Shown: in pieces, positions 49,911-57,891 of the stretch
How the letters are laid out: each line of letters opens with the position of its first letter
Position numbering within the stretch: position 1 is the stretch's first letter
Origin: Halomonas sp. GT
GTDB lineage: Bacteria > Pseudomonadota > Gammaproteobacteria > Pseudomonadales > Halomonadaceae
Direction of reading: 5' to 3'
DNA length: 64,000 nucleotides
NCBI RefSeq assembly: GCF_002082565.1
Contig: NZ_CP020562.1
Span: forward strand, 1,240,001 to 1,304,000
The notes under the pieces: model-generated
Told to the model about the DNA's origin: nothing
The model's input: the letters and a program-made list of their open reading frames with translations, nothing else
Databases searched by the model: none
Made by a program: the position numbers and the translations under genes

Positions 49911-50001
49911 CGGCATGCGGTTAGTGAACATGGTCATTGAGAAACGATATTGAGCATGGTCATTAGGCATCGTCATCGAAAATGGTTAGGGAGCGTTGTT
50001 T

Positions 50002-51180
50002 ATGTCTCATGTTGCGCAAATTAGTATTCCCGCCACGTATATGCGAGGCGGCACGAGTAAAGGAGTGTTCTTTACTCTAAGCGACTTGCCCGAGGCAGCG
50101 AGAGTGCCAGGTGAGGCGCGGGATAAGCTGTTGATGAGGGTGATCGGAAGCCCCGACCCCTATGAAAAACAGATTGATGGGATGGGGGGGGCGACATCCA
50201 GCACTAGTAAAACGGTTATTCTTTCCAAGAGCGAGTCCGCGGAACACGATGTGGACTATCTATTTGGGCAAGTGTCTATCGATAAGCCGTTTGTAGATTG
50301 GAGCGGTAACTGTGGCAACTTGTCAGCCGCCGTTGGTCCCTATGCAATTGCTAATGGATTAATTGATCCCGCTAAGGTGCCGAAAAACGGTGTGGCTGAA
50401 GTGCGTATTTGGCAGGTCAATATTGGTAAAACCATTGTTTCTCAAGTGCCTATTGTGAATGGTCAGGTGCAAGAGGCTGGCGATTTTGAACTGGATGGCG
50501 TGACCTTTCCTGCTGCTGAAATCCCCGTGGCTTTTATGGACCCTGCTGACGGTGAGGGGGCCATTTTCCCCACTGGCAACTTGGTAGATGAGTTGGAAGT
50601 GCCCGGTGTTGGTGTTTTAAAAGCGACGCTTATTAATGCAGGTATTCCCACCGTGTTTGTTAATGCCCAGGACATCGGCTATACCGGCTGTGAGTTGCAA
50701 GAAGCGATTAACAGCGATGCCAAGGCGCTTGCTATGTTCGAGACCATTCGTGCCCACGGCGCGGTGCGTATGGGATTGATTAAGCACGTTGATGAAGCGG
50801 CCAGCCGACAGCATACGCCGAAAGTAGCTTTCGTTGCCCCACCTGCCAGCTATACGGCCTCCAGTGGCAAAGCGGTGAGTGAAGAAAACATTGATCTCGT
50901 GGTAAGGGCGCTTTCAATGGGTAAACTGCATCACGCTATGATGGGCACCGCAGCGGTTGCCATCGGCGCGGCAGCAGCCATTCAGGGCACGTTAGTAAAT
51001 TTAGCCGCAGGTGGTGAGGAGCGTGAAGCGGTGACCTTTGGGCATCCTTCTGGCTCGCTACGTGTAGGTGCAAAAGCAAGCCTGACCGATGGTCGCTGGC
51101 AGATTGATCAAGCTGTCATGAGCCGTAGCGCACGGGTGTTAATGGAAGGTTCTGTACGCATACCCGGTGATAGCTTCTAA
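50002..51180 (+). CDS. prpF: 2-Methylaconitate isomerase PrpF (AcnD accessory)
   Basis: Converts 2-methyl-trans-aconitate to the cis isomer, allowing AcnD to feed the methylcitrate cycle. It has 393 residues, in the DAP-epimerase-like fold. Motifs are M-R-G-G-T-S-K-G-V-F (catalytic Lys), D-G-M-G-G-A-T-S-S-T-S-K, G-N-C-G-N-L-S and G-H-P-S-G. The TTG codon at 49996 is in frame, but GGGAG at 49989-49993 suits the ATG at 50002. It is separated from acnD by a terminator, so either read-through or a separate promoter must drive it. Confidence 0.93.
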   Translation: MSHVAQISIPATYMRGGTSKGVFFTLSDLPEAARVPGEARDKLLMRVIGSPDPYEKQIDGMGGATSSTSKTVILSKSESAEHDVDYLFGQVSIDKPFVDWSGNCGNLSAAVGPYAIANGLIDPAKVPKNGVAEVRIWQVNIGKTIVSQVPIVNGQVQEAGDFELDGVTFPAAEIPVAFMDPADGEGAIFPTGNLVDELEVPGVGVLKATLINAGIPTVFVNAQDIGYTGCELQEAINSDAKALAMFETIRAHGAVRMGLIKHVDEAASRQHTPKVAFVAPPASYTASSGKAVSEENIDLVVRALSMGKLHHAMMGTAAVAIGAAAAIQGTLVNLAAGGEEREAVTFGHPSGSLRVGAKASLTDGRWQIDQAVMSRSARVLMEGSVRIPGDSF

Positions 51181-51299
51181 ATAGCACTTATAAATAGTGC
51201 TTGTAAATAACGCTTGCGTGGGCTTTTAATTGGGGTTTGATAGGGCTTGAAAGGCGGTTTTAGGCAGCATTTGACTAAGTGCCGTCTTACTTGCTATCA

Positions 51300-51333
51300 C
51301 CGCCGTTTGGGATATCCCCAAATGGCGGCTTTG
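51300..51333 (+). terminator. Possible terminator after prpF
   Basis: A 12-bp stem (51300-51311 with 51317-51328, one G-T pair) and a 5-base loop, followed by CTTTG. The T-tract is short. It sits between the convergent prpF and ComEA-like genes and 120 bases after prpF. Confidence 0.4.
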
Positions 51334-51377
51334 AACGAAAGTGATGTAAGTTTAACGCCTACCTCTGTTTTAGCGCC

Positions 51378-51662
51378 TTACTCTTCAGTTGCCACTTGGT
51401 CGCGCATGCGATCAACCGTGGCAGGCCCAATGCCGCTAACGCGGGTGAGATCATCTGCATTAGTAAATGCGCCATTGTTCTCGCGCTCTTCTATAATAGC
51501 GGCCGCACGGCTCGGTCCGATGCCAGGCAGTTCGGCAAGCAGCTCAGCATCCGCTGTATTCACATCAATAGGCGCTATATCTTGTGCCAACGCTAGGCTT
51601 GAAACCCCCAGGCTTAAGCTCAGTAGAAGTGCGGCCAGTAGTCCTTTTAGTGTTGTTTGCAT
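51378..51662 (-). CDS. ComEA-family helix-hairpin-helix protein
   Basis: A 94-residue secreted protein: a signal peptide ending A-L-A-Q near residue 26, then a double helix-hairpin-helix DNA-binding domain (I-D-V-N-T-A-D-A-E-L-L-A-E-L-P-G-I-G, followed by the second hairpin V-S-G-I-G-P-A-T-V). This is the ComEA/YbaV type. Such proteins bind incoming DNA in the periplasm during natural transformation; single-domain homologues may have other roles. No other competence gene is near. GAGGA lies upstream of the ATG at 51662. Confidence 0.87.
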   Translation of the reverse strand: MQTTLKGLLAALLLSLSLGVSSLALAQDIAPIDVNTADAELLAELPGIGPSRAAAIIEERENNGAFTNADDLTRVSGIGPATVDRMRDQVATEE

Positions 51663-51936
51663 TATTAACATCCTCATAGATTTCCCTGTGACCGCCTATC
51701 CCATAGATCGTTGGATCAATTAGTTATAAATTGTGGCGGTTCGTGTATGCAAAAGAGGTTTCAGCTTCTTCTATGCCTTTTGCCTTGATTAAACTAATAC
51801 GTTTATAGAAGGAGTTCTGTAAGACATTAACGACGGTATTTGTAAGATATTTGCTCTCTGATAATGGTCAATCGCTTACACAGCAGGGTGGGGATGGCTG
51901 TTATAATGTGTCAAATGAAAAATGGAGTTAAGCGTA

Positions 51937-52635
51937 GTGGCTACTGATTCCCCTTTGATTATCGCTCTGGATTATTCCTCTCTTGATTCGGCCTTATGCA
52001 TGGCAGATCAACTTGATCCTAAACGCTGCCGGGTGAAGGTTGGTAAAGAGTTGTTTACGCGCAGTGGCCCTGCGGTGTTAGAAGCCTTGCATGGTCGTGG
52101 TTTTGAAATTTTTTTAGATTTAAAATTTCATGACATTCCCAACACGGTGGCAGGCGCGGTGCAAGCGGCAGCTGAGCAAGGCGTATGGATGGTTAACGTG
52201 CATGCTTCCGGCGGGCGCAAGATGATGGAAACGGCTGCGAAGCGTTTAGATGATAATGGACTTAGTACACACCTTATTGCCGTTACTGTACTAACCAGTA
52301 TGCAAGCTGCAGACTTACATGAGACAGGCATTGATGCTACGCCTGAAGAACATGTCTTGCGTTTAGCCGCCTTAACTCAGCAGAGCGGATTAGGTGGAGT
52401 TGTCTGTTCAGCCCAGGAAGCAGCGCAAATAAAGTCGCTCTGTGGTAACGACTTTTTGAAGGTAACCCCAGGAATACGGCCGAGCTTTGCTGCGGCTAAT
52501 GACCAGCAGCGTATTATGACACCAAGCGATGCGATGCGTGTTGGTAGTACACATTTAGTGATTGGGCGGCCGGTGACACAGGCGGAAGAACCAATGGCGG
52601 CACTAGCAGCCATAGAAGCTGAGCTGGCTGGCTGA
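51937..52635 (+). CDS. pyrF: Orotidine-5'-phosphate decarboxylase
   Basis: Last step of UMP synthesis. It has 232 residues and a TIM barrel with the catalytic [10 protein letters not shown]. Other motifs are A-L-D-Y-S, V-K-V-G-K-E, V-N-V-H-A and the phosphate loop V-I-G-R-P-V-T. I chose the GTG at 51937 because GGAG at 51925-51928 is 8 bases before it; the ATG at 51922 has no site. It faces lapB-lapA tail to tail, whereas in E. coli pyrF follows lapAB on the same strand. Confidence 0.93.
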   Translation: MATDSPLIIALDYSSLDSALCMADQLDPKRCRVKVGKELFTRSGPAVLEALHGRGFEIFLDLKFHDIPNTVAGAVQAAAEQGVWMVNVHASGGRKMMETAAKRLDDNGLSTHLIAVTVLTSMQAADLHETGIDATPEEHVLRLAALTQQSGLGGVVCSAQEAAQIKSLCGNDFLKVTPGIRPSFAAANDQQRIMTPSDAMRVGSTHLVIGRPVTQAEEPMAALAAIEAELAG

Positions 52636-52651
52636 TAATAATGTCGGTTAG

Positions 52652-53851
52652 TTACTCGCCATCAACCCCGGTAATAGGTTTGATAGTGCCCCAGCGGCGG
52701 CAGCTAGGGCACTGCCATGCTAGGCTGTCACTGGCAAAGCCGCAGCGGCGGCAGCGATGGCGAGACTTGCCCTCTAAAAGGGCATTAGTATGGTGCTTTA
52801 AAAGTAGCAAGCGCGTATCTGGCGGAGTTTTTCCACTCAAGCGTTGGCTTTCATGGTAAAGGTCGATCAAGTAATCAAGCCCTCCTAGGCTAGGCGCTTC
52901 CCTAAGCCATTCACCTGTTCTTTCAATGGCGCTATCTACGCCATCTCTTTGATGAACGAGTTCTCCTAAGGCGATAATTATACTGGTGTACGGTGCTTGC
53001 CCCAGCAGCCGATAAAGATGCGTCTCAAACCCCTGAATATCGTTGTTTCGCTCATAGGCATGCTGAAGAGCGGGCAGCATAGTGGGAATGTGAGCAATAT
53101 CCTGTTGGGGGATATGGCTAAGGCGTTCAATGGCGCGCGTGTAATGCCCATTATCCATTTCCAGTTCAGCAAGCAGTAACGTCGCACGGACACATCGTTC
53201 ATCAAGCTGAAGCGCTTTTTTTAAGTGCTTGCGGGCGAGCGCACGACTTGCTTGATGTATCTCTTCCTGGGCGAGTTCACATAGCCAGTGAGCAGCAGGA
53301 CGACGCATGCCGGGCTGTTGTTTTAGCAGCGACTGTGCAACATCGAGTGCTTCTTGCCAGTCTTTTTCGCGTTCAAGTAAATCAATTAGCAGCCGCTTGG
53401 CTTCCTGACGATAGATGTCATTGACTGATTTATCCAGCAGCGCTCTCAGCATTCGCTGGGCTCGGTCGTGAACGCCTAGCGCCATAAAGTCACGTGCTAG
53501 TTCAAGCTGTACATGTTCGTTAGTGCTGGTGGAAAGGGCGGGGCGAGCAAGTAGGTTTTGATGAATGCTAACGGCTTTGTCTGCTTCACCGCGTGCTCGA
53601 AACAACTTGCCCAGCGCGATATGAGTTTCCACTGTATCGCTATTGACATCTAATGCATTGACAAACGTATTGATGGCTTCGTCGGGCTGCTCATTTAGCA
53701 GGTAATTGAGCCCGACAAAGTACTCTCTCGATAAACCAGATGGGCGAGAGTCGTGAGTGCGCAGGCGGCGGCGGGAAGCGTGACGAACACCCAGGCCAAA
53801 GCCGATGGCAATGGCTGCTAGTAGAACGCCTAGCAGCACGGCATCATACAT
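52652..53851 (-). CDS. lapB: Lipopolysaccharide assembly protein LapB (YciM)
   Basis: Inner-membrane protein that controls LpxC turnover by FtsH and so balances LPS synthesis. It has 399 residues: an N-terminal membrane helix (about 3-20), a long series of TPR-type helical repeats (about 45-350), and a C-terminal rubredoxin-like metal site (C-R-R-C-G ... C-P-S-C) that closes the protein. All elements known to be needed are present. It directly follows lapA with no gap. Confidence 0.93.
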   Translation of the reverse strand: MYDAVLLGVLLAAIAIGFGLGVRHASRRRLRTHDSRPSGLSREYFVGLNYLLNEQPDEAINTFVNALDVNSDTVETHIALGKLFRARGEADKAVSIHQNLLARPALSTSTNEHVQLELARDFMALGVHDRAQRMLRALLDKSVNDIYRQEAKRLLIDLLEREKDWQEALDVAQSLLKQQPGMRRPAAHWLCELAQEEIHQASRALARKHLKKALQLDERCVRATLLLAELEMDNGHYTRAIERLSHIPQQDIAHIPTMLPALQHAYERNNDIQGFETHLYRLLGQAPYTSIIIALGELVHQRDGVDSAIERTGEWLREAPSLGGLDYLIDLYHESQRLSGKTPPDTRLLLLKHHTNALLEGKSRHRCRRCGFASDSLAWQCPSCRRWGTIKPITGVDGE

Positions 53852-54157
53852 TTAAGCCAGTTCCTTAAGCTCCTGGGTGCGTAGGCGGTCTAGCTCTTTG
53901 CGCTGTTGCCTATTGTGTCGTTCGCTTCGTGCTAGCTGCGCTTTAAGGCGTACGTAAACACCCAGCATGGCAAGCATACCTAGGATGACGCCGAGAGCTA
54001 ACGTCGCTAGCAGCCATACAGAAAGTGACACAGGCGGCAATTCTGCCCAAATTAGGTTTAAGGCAATAGTTTGTTGGTTGTTGACGGCAAATAAAATGCC
54101 CACCAGTAGAACAACCAGCAATATGACGGCCAGAATCAGCCCTTTGATCCAACGCAT
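53852..54157 (-). CDS. lapA: LapA-domain (DUF1049) inner-membrane protein
   Basis: Partner of LapB in LPS assembly. It has 101 residues: two transmembrane helices (about 5-25 and 45-68), then a basic coiled-coil tail (A-R-S-E-R-H-N-R-Q-Q-R-K-E-L-D-R-L). N-N-Q-Q-T-I-A-L-N after the first helix is the LapA signature. It lies after ihfB and before lapB, as in most gammaproteobacteria. Confidence 0.9.
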   Translation of the reverse strand: MRWIKGLILAVILLVVLLVGILFAVNNQQTIALNLIWAELPPVSLSVWLLATLALGVILGMLAMLGVYVRLKAQLARSERHNRQQRKELDRLRTQELKELA

Positions 54158-54300
54158 GAGAGTTTCCTAGTCAGTGACATTCATGATGGCTCTATTGTGT
54201 ATGAGTCGTGGCGCGGCGTCATCCCGCATAAAGTCGGATAACAAGACCATATTAATCTTGCTATTGAAGACGCCGTGGTTGTGTAGCCTCGGTGAGCTCA

Positions 54301-54597
54301 TTAATAGCCAAGTGCACGGCTTGCATCTACCTGCTCGCGCAACTCTTTGCCCGGTTTGAAGTGCGGGACGTACTTACCGTCCAAGTCGACCGGGTCTCCT
54401 GTTTTAGGATTGCGCCCGACACGAGGCTCTCGGTAGTGAAGCGAAAAACTACCGAATCCTCGGATCTCAACCCGTCCCCCGCTAGCAAGAGCATCGGTCA
54501 TATCGTCTAAAATAATACGCACCGCCGTTTCTACTTCTTTGGCGGATAGCTCCGGTTGACGCATCGCAATTTGTTCGATTAGTTCAGATTTGGTCAT
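54301..54597 (-). CDS. ihfB: Integration host factor beta subunit
   Basis: DNA-bending nucleoid protein that pairs with IhfA. It has 98 residues with the HU/IHF fold: M-T-K-S-E-L-I-E at the start, the [18 protein letters not shown] arm and the N-P-K-T-G motif ending in the proline that intercalates. It is followed by lapA and lapB on the same strand, the usual order. The usual upstream neighbour rpsA is missing; the gene starts divergently from sdhE. Confidence 0.95.
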   Translation of the reverse strand: MTKSELIEQIAMRQPELSAKEVETAVRIILDDMTDALASGGRVEIRGFGSFSLHYREPRVGRNPKTGDPVDLDGKYVPHFKPGKELREQVDASRALGY

Positions 54598-54802
54598 CGG
54601 TTGGCTCCCTGCGAACTTTAAAGGCCGTGACGCGCTTGCGACCTCGATAACAACAGAGTCAGCATACTGCGCATAACAGCATAAAACAATTCAGATAAAA
54701 CAAGGTACTAGAATGAATAACAGCATAGGCGAAGTGCGGCGCTGGCGCGACCCTGTGGCTTAGGTATACTGGCAGCTCATTTTGTAACTGGAGAGGCTGA
54801 CG

Positions 54803-55096
54803 TTGAACGACGATACTTCCCCTGCAGCCATATTGCGTAAACGGCTTTATTGGCACTCTCGCCGTGGCATGTGGGAGCTTGACCTGTTGCTGATACCGTT
54901 TCTTGAGCACCGCTTTGATGAGCTGAGTGAAGATGAACAGTTAGCCTATCAGCGTTTAATTGAGGAGGAGGATCAGGACCTCTTTGGGTGGCTGATGCGT
55001 CGTGAATGGCCCGAGGAGCCAGCGTTGAAGCGCATCGTGCAGATGATCGTAGAGCATGCTGAAAATACCGACAACTCTGCTTATCGCACGCTCTAA
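54803..55096 (+). CDS. sdhE: FAD assembly factor SdhE (YgfY)
   Basis: Helps insert FAD covalently into succinate dehydrogenase SdhA. It has 97 residues, all helical, with the required R-R-G-M-W-E (RGxxE) motif at about 20-25, followed by L-D-L-L-L-I-P-F and the W-L-M family segment. The start is TTG, with GGAGAGG 7 bases upstream; no in-frame ATG precedes it. The ygfX gene overlaps its end by 41 bases. Confidence 0.9.
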   Translation: MNDDTSPAAILRKRLYWHSRRGMWELDLLLIPFLEHRFDELSEDEQLAYQRLIEEEDQDLFGWLMRREWPEEPALKRIVQMIVEHAENTDNSAYRTL

Positions 55097-55454
55097 AATC
55101 CAATGCGCTTTCCACGCATTCTTGGCATTCGGGTTGTGTGCGTTAACGGCGTGGCTTGTTAGTCTGTGGATAGCGTTGCTTGCGGCAGCCGCAGCGATAT
55201 TGTTGCTGGGCCGTGAGTATCGCTATCAACCCATTGGCGAGTTAAGAATTTCAAAAAATGGCAATCAATTAAGTGCTCAGTGGTTATCCGAAGAGGGGGA
55301 GCTTGAAAACGAGCAGCCCGTCACTGCTGATTACGTGAGCCCTTGGTTAGTCGGGCTCCATGTCGGACCGCAGCGGCTTTGGCTATGGCCAGATAGTCTG
55401 CCAGCTCAGAGCCAGCGTTCGCTGCGGCGTTTATGCCATCGTCCCGGGCGATAG
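55056..55454 (+). CDS. YgfX-like (CptA) small membrane protein
   Basis: A 132-residue protein with two adjacent hydrophobic helices (about 20-36 and 38-50) and a C-terminal soluble part with L-W-P-D-S-L, the layout of the DUF1434/YgfX family that accompanies SdhE. E. coli YgfX has been reported as a toxin-like protein affecting the cytoskeleton; that role is debated. It overlaps sdhE by 41 bases at the start and the convergent nadB by 24 at the end, so it is boxed in by both genes. Confidence 0.75.
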   Translation: MLKIPTTLLIARSKIQCAFHAFLAFGLCALTAWLVSLWIALLAAAAAILLLGREYRYQPIGELRISKNGNQLSAQWLSEEGELENEQPVTADYVSPWLVGLHVGPQRLWLWPDSLPAQSQRSLRRLCHRPGR

Positions 55455-57107
55455 CTGATCAAGTGACATCTCCGAAGCCGCTGTATTTTCCTGATGTTCA
55501 GGCCAGTCGATGGAGTAATGCAGCCCTCGTGATTCATGCCTTTGAAGTGCCGCTAATACTGTCAGCTTTGCAAGCCATAGCGCTTGCTGTAAGCGCACGC
55601 TTTCAGAGTGCCTGCGTTTGCCAACGATGGTGCTTTCAATAGCGTTGTTAGAACCGTCTTCAGCAATTTCGCTATGAATACCGTTAAGCTGCTTCTCAAG
55701 GTCGCTCAGTTTGTTGTGAGCGATGCTTAGCCCCTGGTTGCTGCGAACAATCGAAACATACTGGCTCATTATTGCCCGCAGTTCGCTACGCATAGTCGCC
55801 AGGATTTCCAATGAGGAGGATGACCACTGCTGGTCTGATGGCGATACTGCATCGAGGGTATCACTAAGAAGCGCTTTAGGTTCAGCTGGCAGTGTCTGTG
55901 CTCGTTTTTCCGGTGTGAGTAAGTGCTTTGCACAGCTTCTGGCGTATACCAGGCACTCCAATAGTGAGTTGCTAGCCATGCGATTTGCGCCGTGTAGGCC
56001 CGTGTAAGCAATCTCACCAATCGCATAGAGGTTGGTGACGTGAGTTGCACCGCGATGATCTGTGGCAACACCACCGCAGCTGTAGTGCGCCGCAGGCACT
56101 ACTGGAATAGGTTGGCGGGTTATGTCAATTCCCCGGGAGGCGCAGTGTGCCAAGATTGTGGGGAAGTGGTGGCGAATAGCGGATGCCCCAAGGTGGCTGA
56201 TATCTAGCCACACATGCCCTTGGCTGCTTTGTTGGATTTGTGAATCGATTGCTCGGGCAACGACGTCTCTGGGGGCCAGTTCGGCGCGAGAATCGATATC
56301 GGGCATAAACCGGTGACCAGCCTCATTTAGCAGATGCCCACCCTCTCCTCGTACGGCTTCGCTAATTAAAAAAGCAGGTCCTTCTGGGTCAAACAGGCAG
56401 GTGGGGTGAAACTGCTGAAATTCAAGGTTCATCAGTTTAGCGCCCAATTCAGCAGCCATTACCATGCCTTCCCCGCTGCTTGGTGATGGGGTGGTGGTGT
56501 GCCGATAAAGGCCACTTGCACCGCCTGTGGCCAGTACGATGTGCTTAGCAAGAAGGGTTTGTTGTTGTTGCTGTTGATCTACGCCTTCCGCGCCAATGCA
56601 GCAGCCTGTGGTATCGCTGATTAAGTGTAGGATGGTTAAGTCATTGCGCTGAATAATATTGGGGTGAGAGGCCACTTTTTCGTACAGAGTGTCGACGACT
56701 GCGCGTCCCGTTGCATCGTCAGCATGAATAATGCGACGTGCGTTGTGGCCGCCTTCCCGTGTTAAGTGATAAGGATAGCGGGCGCTTGGGTCTGGATCCG
56801 GCGTAAATGGGACGCCGTTGTCGATTAACCACTGAATGGCGTCTGGGCCGTGAGTCACTGTAAATCGAACAGCCTCTTCATCACAAAGACCATCGCCAGC
56901 AATGAGTGTATCTCGCACATGGGCATCCAAATCGTCGTCTGGCGAGAGTACAGCTGCTATTCCGCCCTGCGCCCAGCGGCTGGCTCCCTGGTCATCCAGA
57001 GCGGGCCTAACCAGGGTGACCGAAAGGTGGTCAGCAACTTCAAGGGCTAAGGTTAGGCCGGCGACGCCGCCGCCGATGACAAGTACGTCGGATATTGGCG
57101 AGCTCAT
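55431..57107 (-). CDS. nadB: L-aspartate oxidase
   Basis: First enzyme of NAD synthesis; oxidises L-aspartate to iminoaspartate with FAD. It has 558 residues, of the succinate dehydrogenase flavoprotein type. FAD motif G-G-G-V-A-G-L near residue 12, then R-W-A-Q-G-G-I-A-A, H-T-R-like T-R-E-G-G-H-N-A-R-R and A-H-Y-S-C-G-G, followed by G-L-H-G-A-N-R-M-A-S-N-S. The ATG at 57107 has GAGGA about 10 bases upstream; the open frame starts 9 codons earlier. In Pseudomonas nadB lies near rpoE/algU; here tRNA genes come next. Confidence 0.93.
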   Translation of the reverse strand: MSSPISDVLVIGGGVAGLTLALEVADHLSVTLVRPALDDQGASRWAQGGIAAVLSPDDDLDAHVRDTLIAGDGLCDEEAVRFTVTHGPDAIQWLIDNGVPFTPDPDPSARYPYHLTREGGHNARRIIHADDATGRAVVDTLYEKVASHPNIIQRNDLTILHLISDTTGCCIGAEGVDQQQQQQTLLAKHIVLATGGASGLYRHTTTPSPSSGEGMVMAAELGAKLMNLEFQQFHPTCLFDPEGPAFLISEAVRGEGGHLLNEAGHRFMPDIDSRAELAPRDVVARAIDSQIQQSSQGHVWLDISHLGASAIRHHFPTILAHCASRGIDITRQPIPVVPAAHYSCGGVATDHRGATHVTNLYAIGEIAYTGLHGANRMASNSLLECLVYARSCAKHLLTPEKRAQTLPAEPKALLSDTLDAVSPSDQQWSSSSLEILATMRSELRAIMSQYVSIVRSNQGLSIAHNKLSDLEKQLNGIHSEIAEDGSNNAIESTIVGKRRHSESVRLQQALWLAKLTVLAALQRHESRGLHYSIDWPEHQENTAASEMSLDQLSPGTMA

Positions 57108-57443
57108 GGGGCCGAATCCTCTTTTTACATTCAAACGCAGTAGATGCTAAATGCTTCACACGCTGTAAACAGCAGAGGAAGGCATCATAGCGTGACTGCT
57201 GTCGCTTGGCGATGAGGGTATGTGAAAAATTGCTTTCAGCGCATATAGATAGCGGCTAAACGCTCTAATGCAATATTTAAGAGAGGGCAAGCTATTTAGC
57301 GATTGGATAAAACAGGAGGGGCAAAAAAGAGGGGTAATCAAAAAATTGAAGAGCCATTTAAGAAGCGTAAAAAACGCTTCTCTAGTGCTCTTGAAGCAAT
57401 GCAAGCAGCTTTTACTGCTCAAAAGGGGGGTGCTAATTAAATA
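57108..57443. other. Region between nadB start and tRNA-Leu
   Basis: 336 bases with no credible gene; the frames here are extensions of the tRNA sequence. It should hold the nadB promoter and the 3' end of the tRNA transcript. Two small hairpins are visible, the better one at 57361-57381. Confidence 0.6.
57361..57381 (-). terminator. Possible terminator of the tRNA Gly-Cys-Leu transcript
   Basis: A 7-bp stem (AGAAGCG with CGCTTCT) and a 7-base loop of mostly T on the minus strand, 63 bases past tRNA-Leu. It is followed by TAAATGG, not a U-run, so support is modest. Confidence 0.35.
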
Positions 57444-57530
57444 TGGTGCCCGGAGCCGGACTTGAACCGGCACGGAGTTACCTCCGAGAGATTTTAAGTC
57501 TCTTGCGTCTACCAATTTCGCCATCCGGGC
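57444..57530 (-). tRNA. tRNA-Leu (anticodon UAA)
   Basis: 87 bases including an encoded CCA. The acceptor stem GCCCGG pairs with CCGGGC; the long variable arm is of the class II type, as expected for leucine. The anticodon loop CTTAAAA gives UAA, and the T loop is TTCAAGT. It is third in the Gly-Cys-Leu cluster, the counterpart of E. coli leuZ. Confidence 0.95.
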
Positions 57531-57571
57531 AGTGCATCGTAGGAATATTGCTATTCATCGCCACACTTAAA

Positions 57572-57645
57572 TGGAGGCTGGAGTCGGAATCGAACCGGCG
57601 TACACGGAGTTGCAGTCCGCTGCATAACCACTCTGCCATCCAGCC
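57572..57645 (-). tRNA. tRNA-Cys (anticodon GCA)
   Basis: 74 bases including CCA. The acceptor GGCTGGA pairs with the TCCAGCC end. The anticodon loop reads ACTGCAACT with GCA, and the T loop is TTCGATT. It is the counterpart of E. coli cysT tRNA in the glyW-cysT-leuZ order. Confidence 0.95.
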
Positions 57646-57656
57646 TTACAAGTCGT

Positions 57657-57732
57657 TGGAGCGGGAAAGTAGATTCGATCGGACTGGCGTTCCAGCTCAC
57701 GACCCTCACTTGCTTAACCACGCTGTCCAAGT
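57657..57732 (-). pseudogene. Decayed tRNA-like sequence (tRNA-Gly 3'-end copy)
   Basis: A 76-base tRNA-sized interval between tRNA-Cys and tRNA-Gly. Its 3' end (T-arm loop, acceptor strand and CCA) matches the last 22 bases of tRNA-Gly with one mismatch. The rest does not form a cloverleaf: the 5' side cannot pair with the acceptor strand and no anticodon arm is clear. A degenerate duplicate of tRNA-Gly, or the scar of a recombination event at its 3' end, would explain it. Confidence 0.65.
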
Positions 57733-57807
57733 TGGAGCGGGAAAGGAGATTCGAACTCCCGACCCTCGCCTTGGCAAGGCGATGCTCTACCACTGAGCTA
57801 TTCCCGC
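57733..57807 (-). tRNA. tRNA-Gly (anticodon GCC)
   Basis: 75 bases including CCA. The acceptor GCGGGAA pairs with TTCCCGC. The anticodon loop TTGCCAA gives GCC and the T loop is TTCGAAT. It is first in the cluster and has a near-consensus promoter just upstream. Confidence 0.96.
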
Positions 57808-57822
57808 TCGACTCGAGGGCGA

Positions 57823-57850
57823 ATTATACGCATCGCTACGAGCTTGTCAA
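57823..57850 (-). promoter_or_regulatory. Near-consensus sigma-70 promoter of the tRNA cluster
   Basis: On the minus strand: TTGACA (57845-57850), a 16-base spacer and TATAAT (57823-57828), 16 bases before tRNA-Gly. It is followed by a GC-rich discriminator (CGCCC), typical of stable-RNA promoters under stringent control. Confidence 0.88.
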
Positions 57851-57891
57851 TTAATGAATTTGTTTGAAGGTTCAGTCGTCTAGAGAGTCGG

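Noticed and set aside
51247..51723. A 158-codon plus-strand frame opposite the ComEA-like gene.
   Set aside because: It is antisense to a gene with a signal peptide, HhH motifs and a ribosome-binding site; it has no recognisable features of its own.
57156..57796. Open frames across the tRNA cluster on both strands (for example 57156-57524 minus, 57443-57796 plus, 57551-57793 minus).
   Set aside because: They translate tRNA genes; the beginnings M-A-K-L-V-D-A-R-D-L-K-S and G-A-G-L-E-P-A-R are well-known artefacts of reading tRNA sequence.
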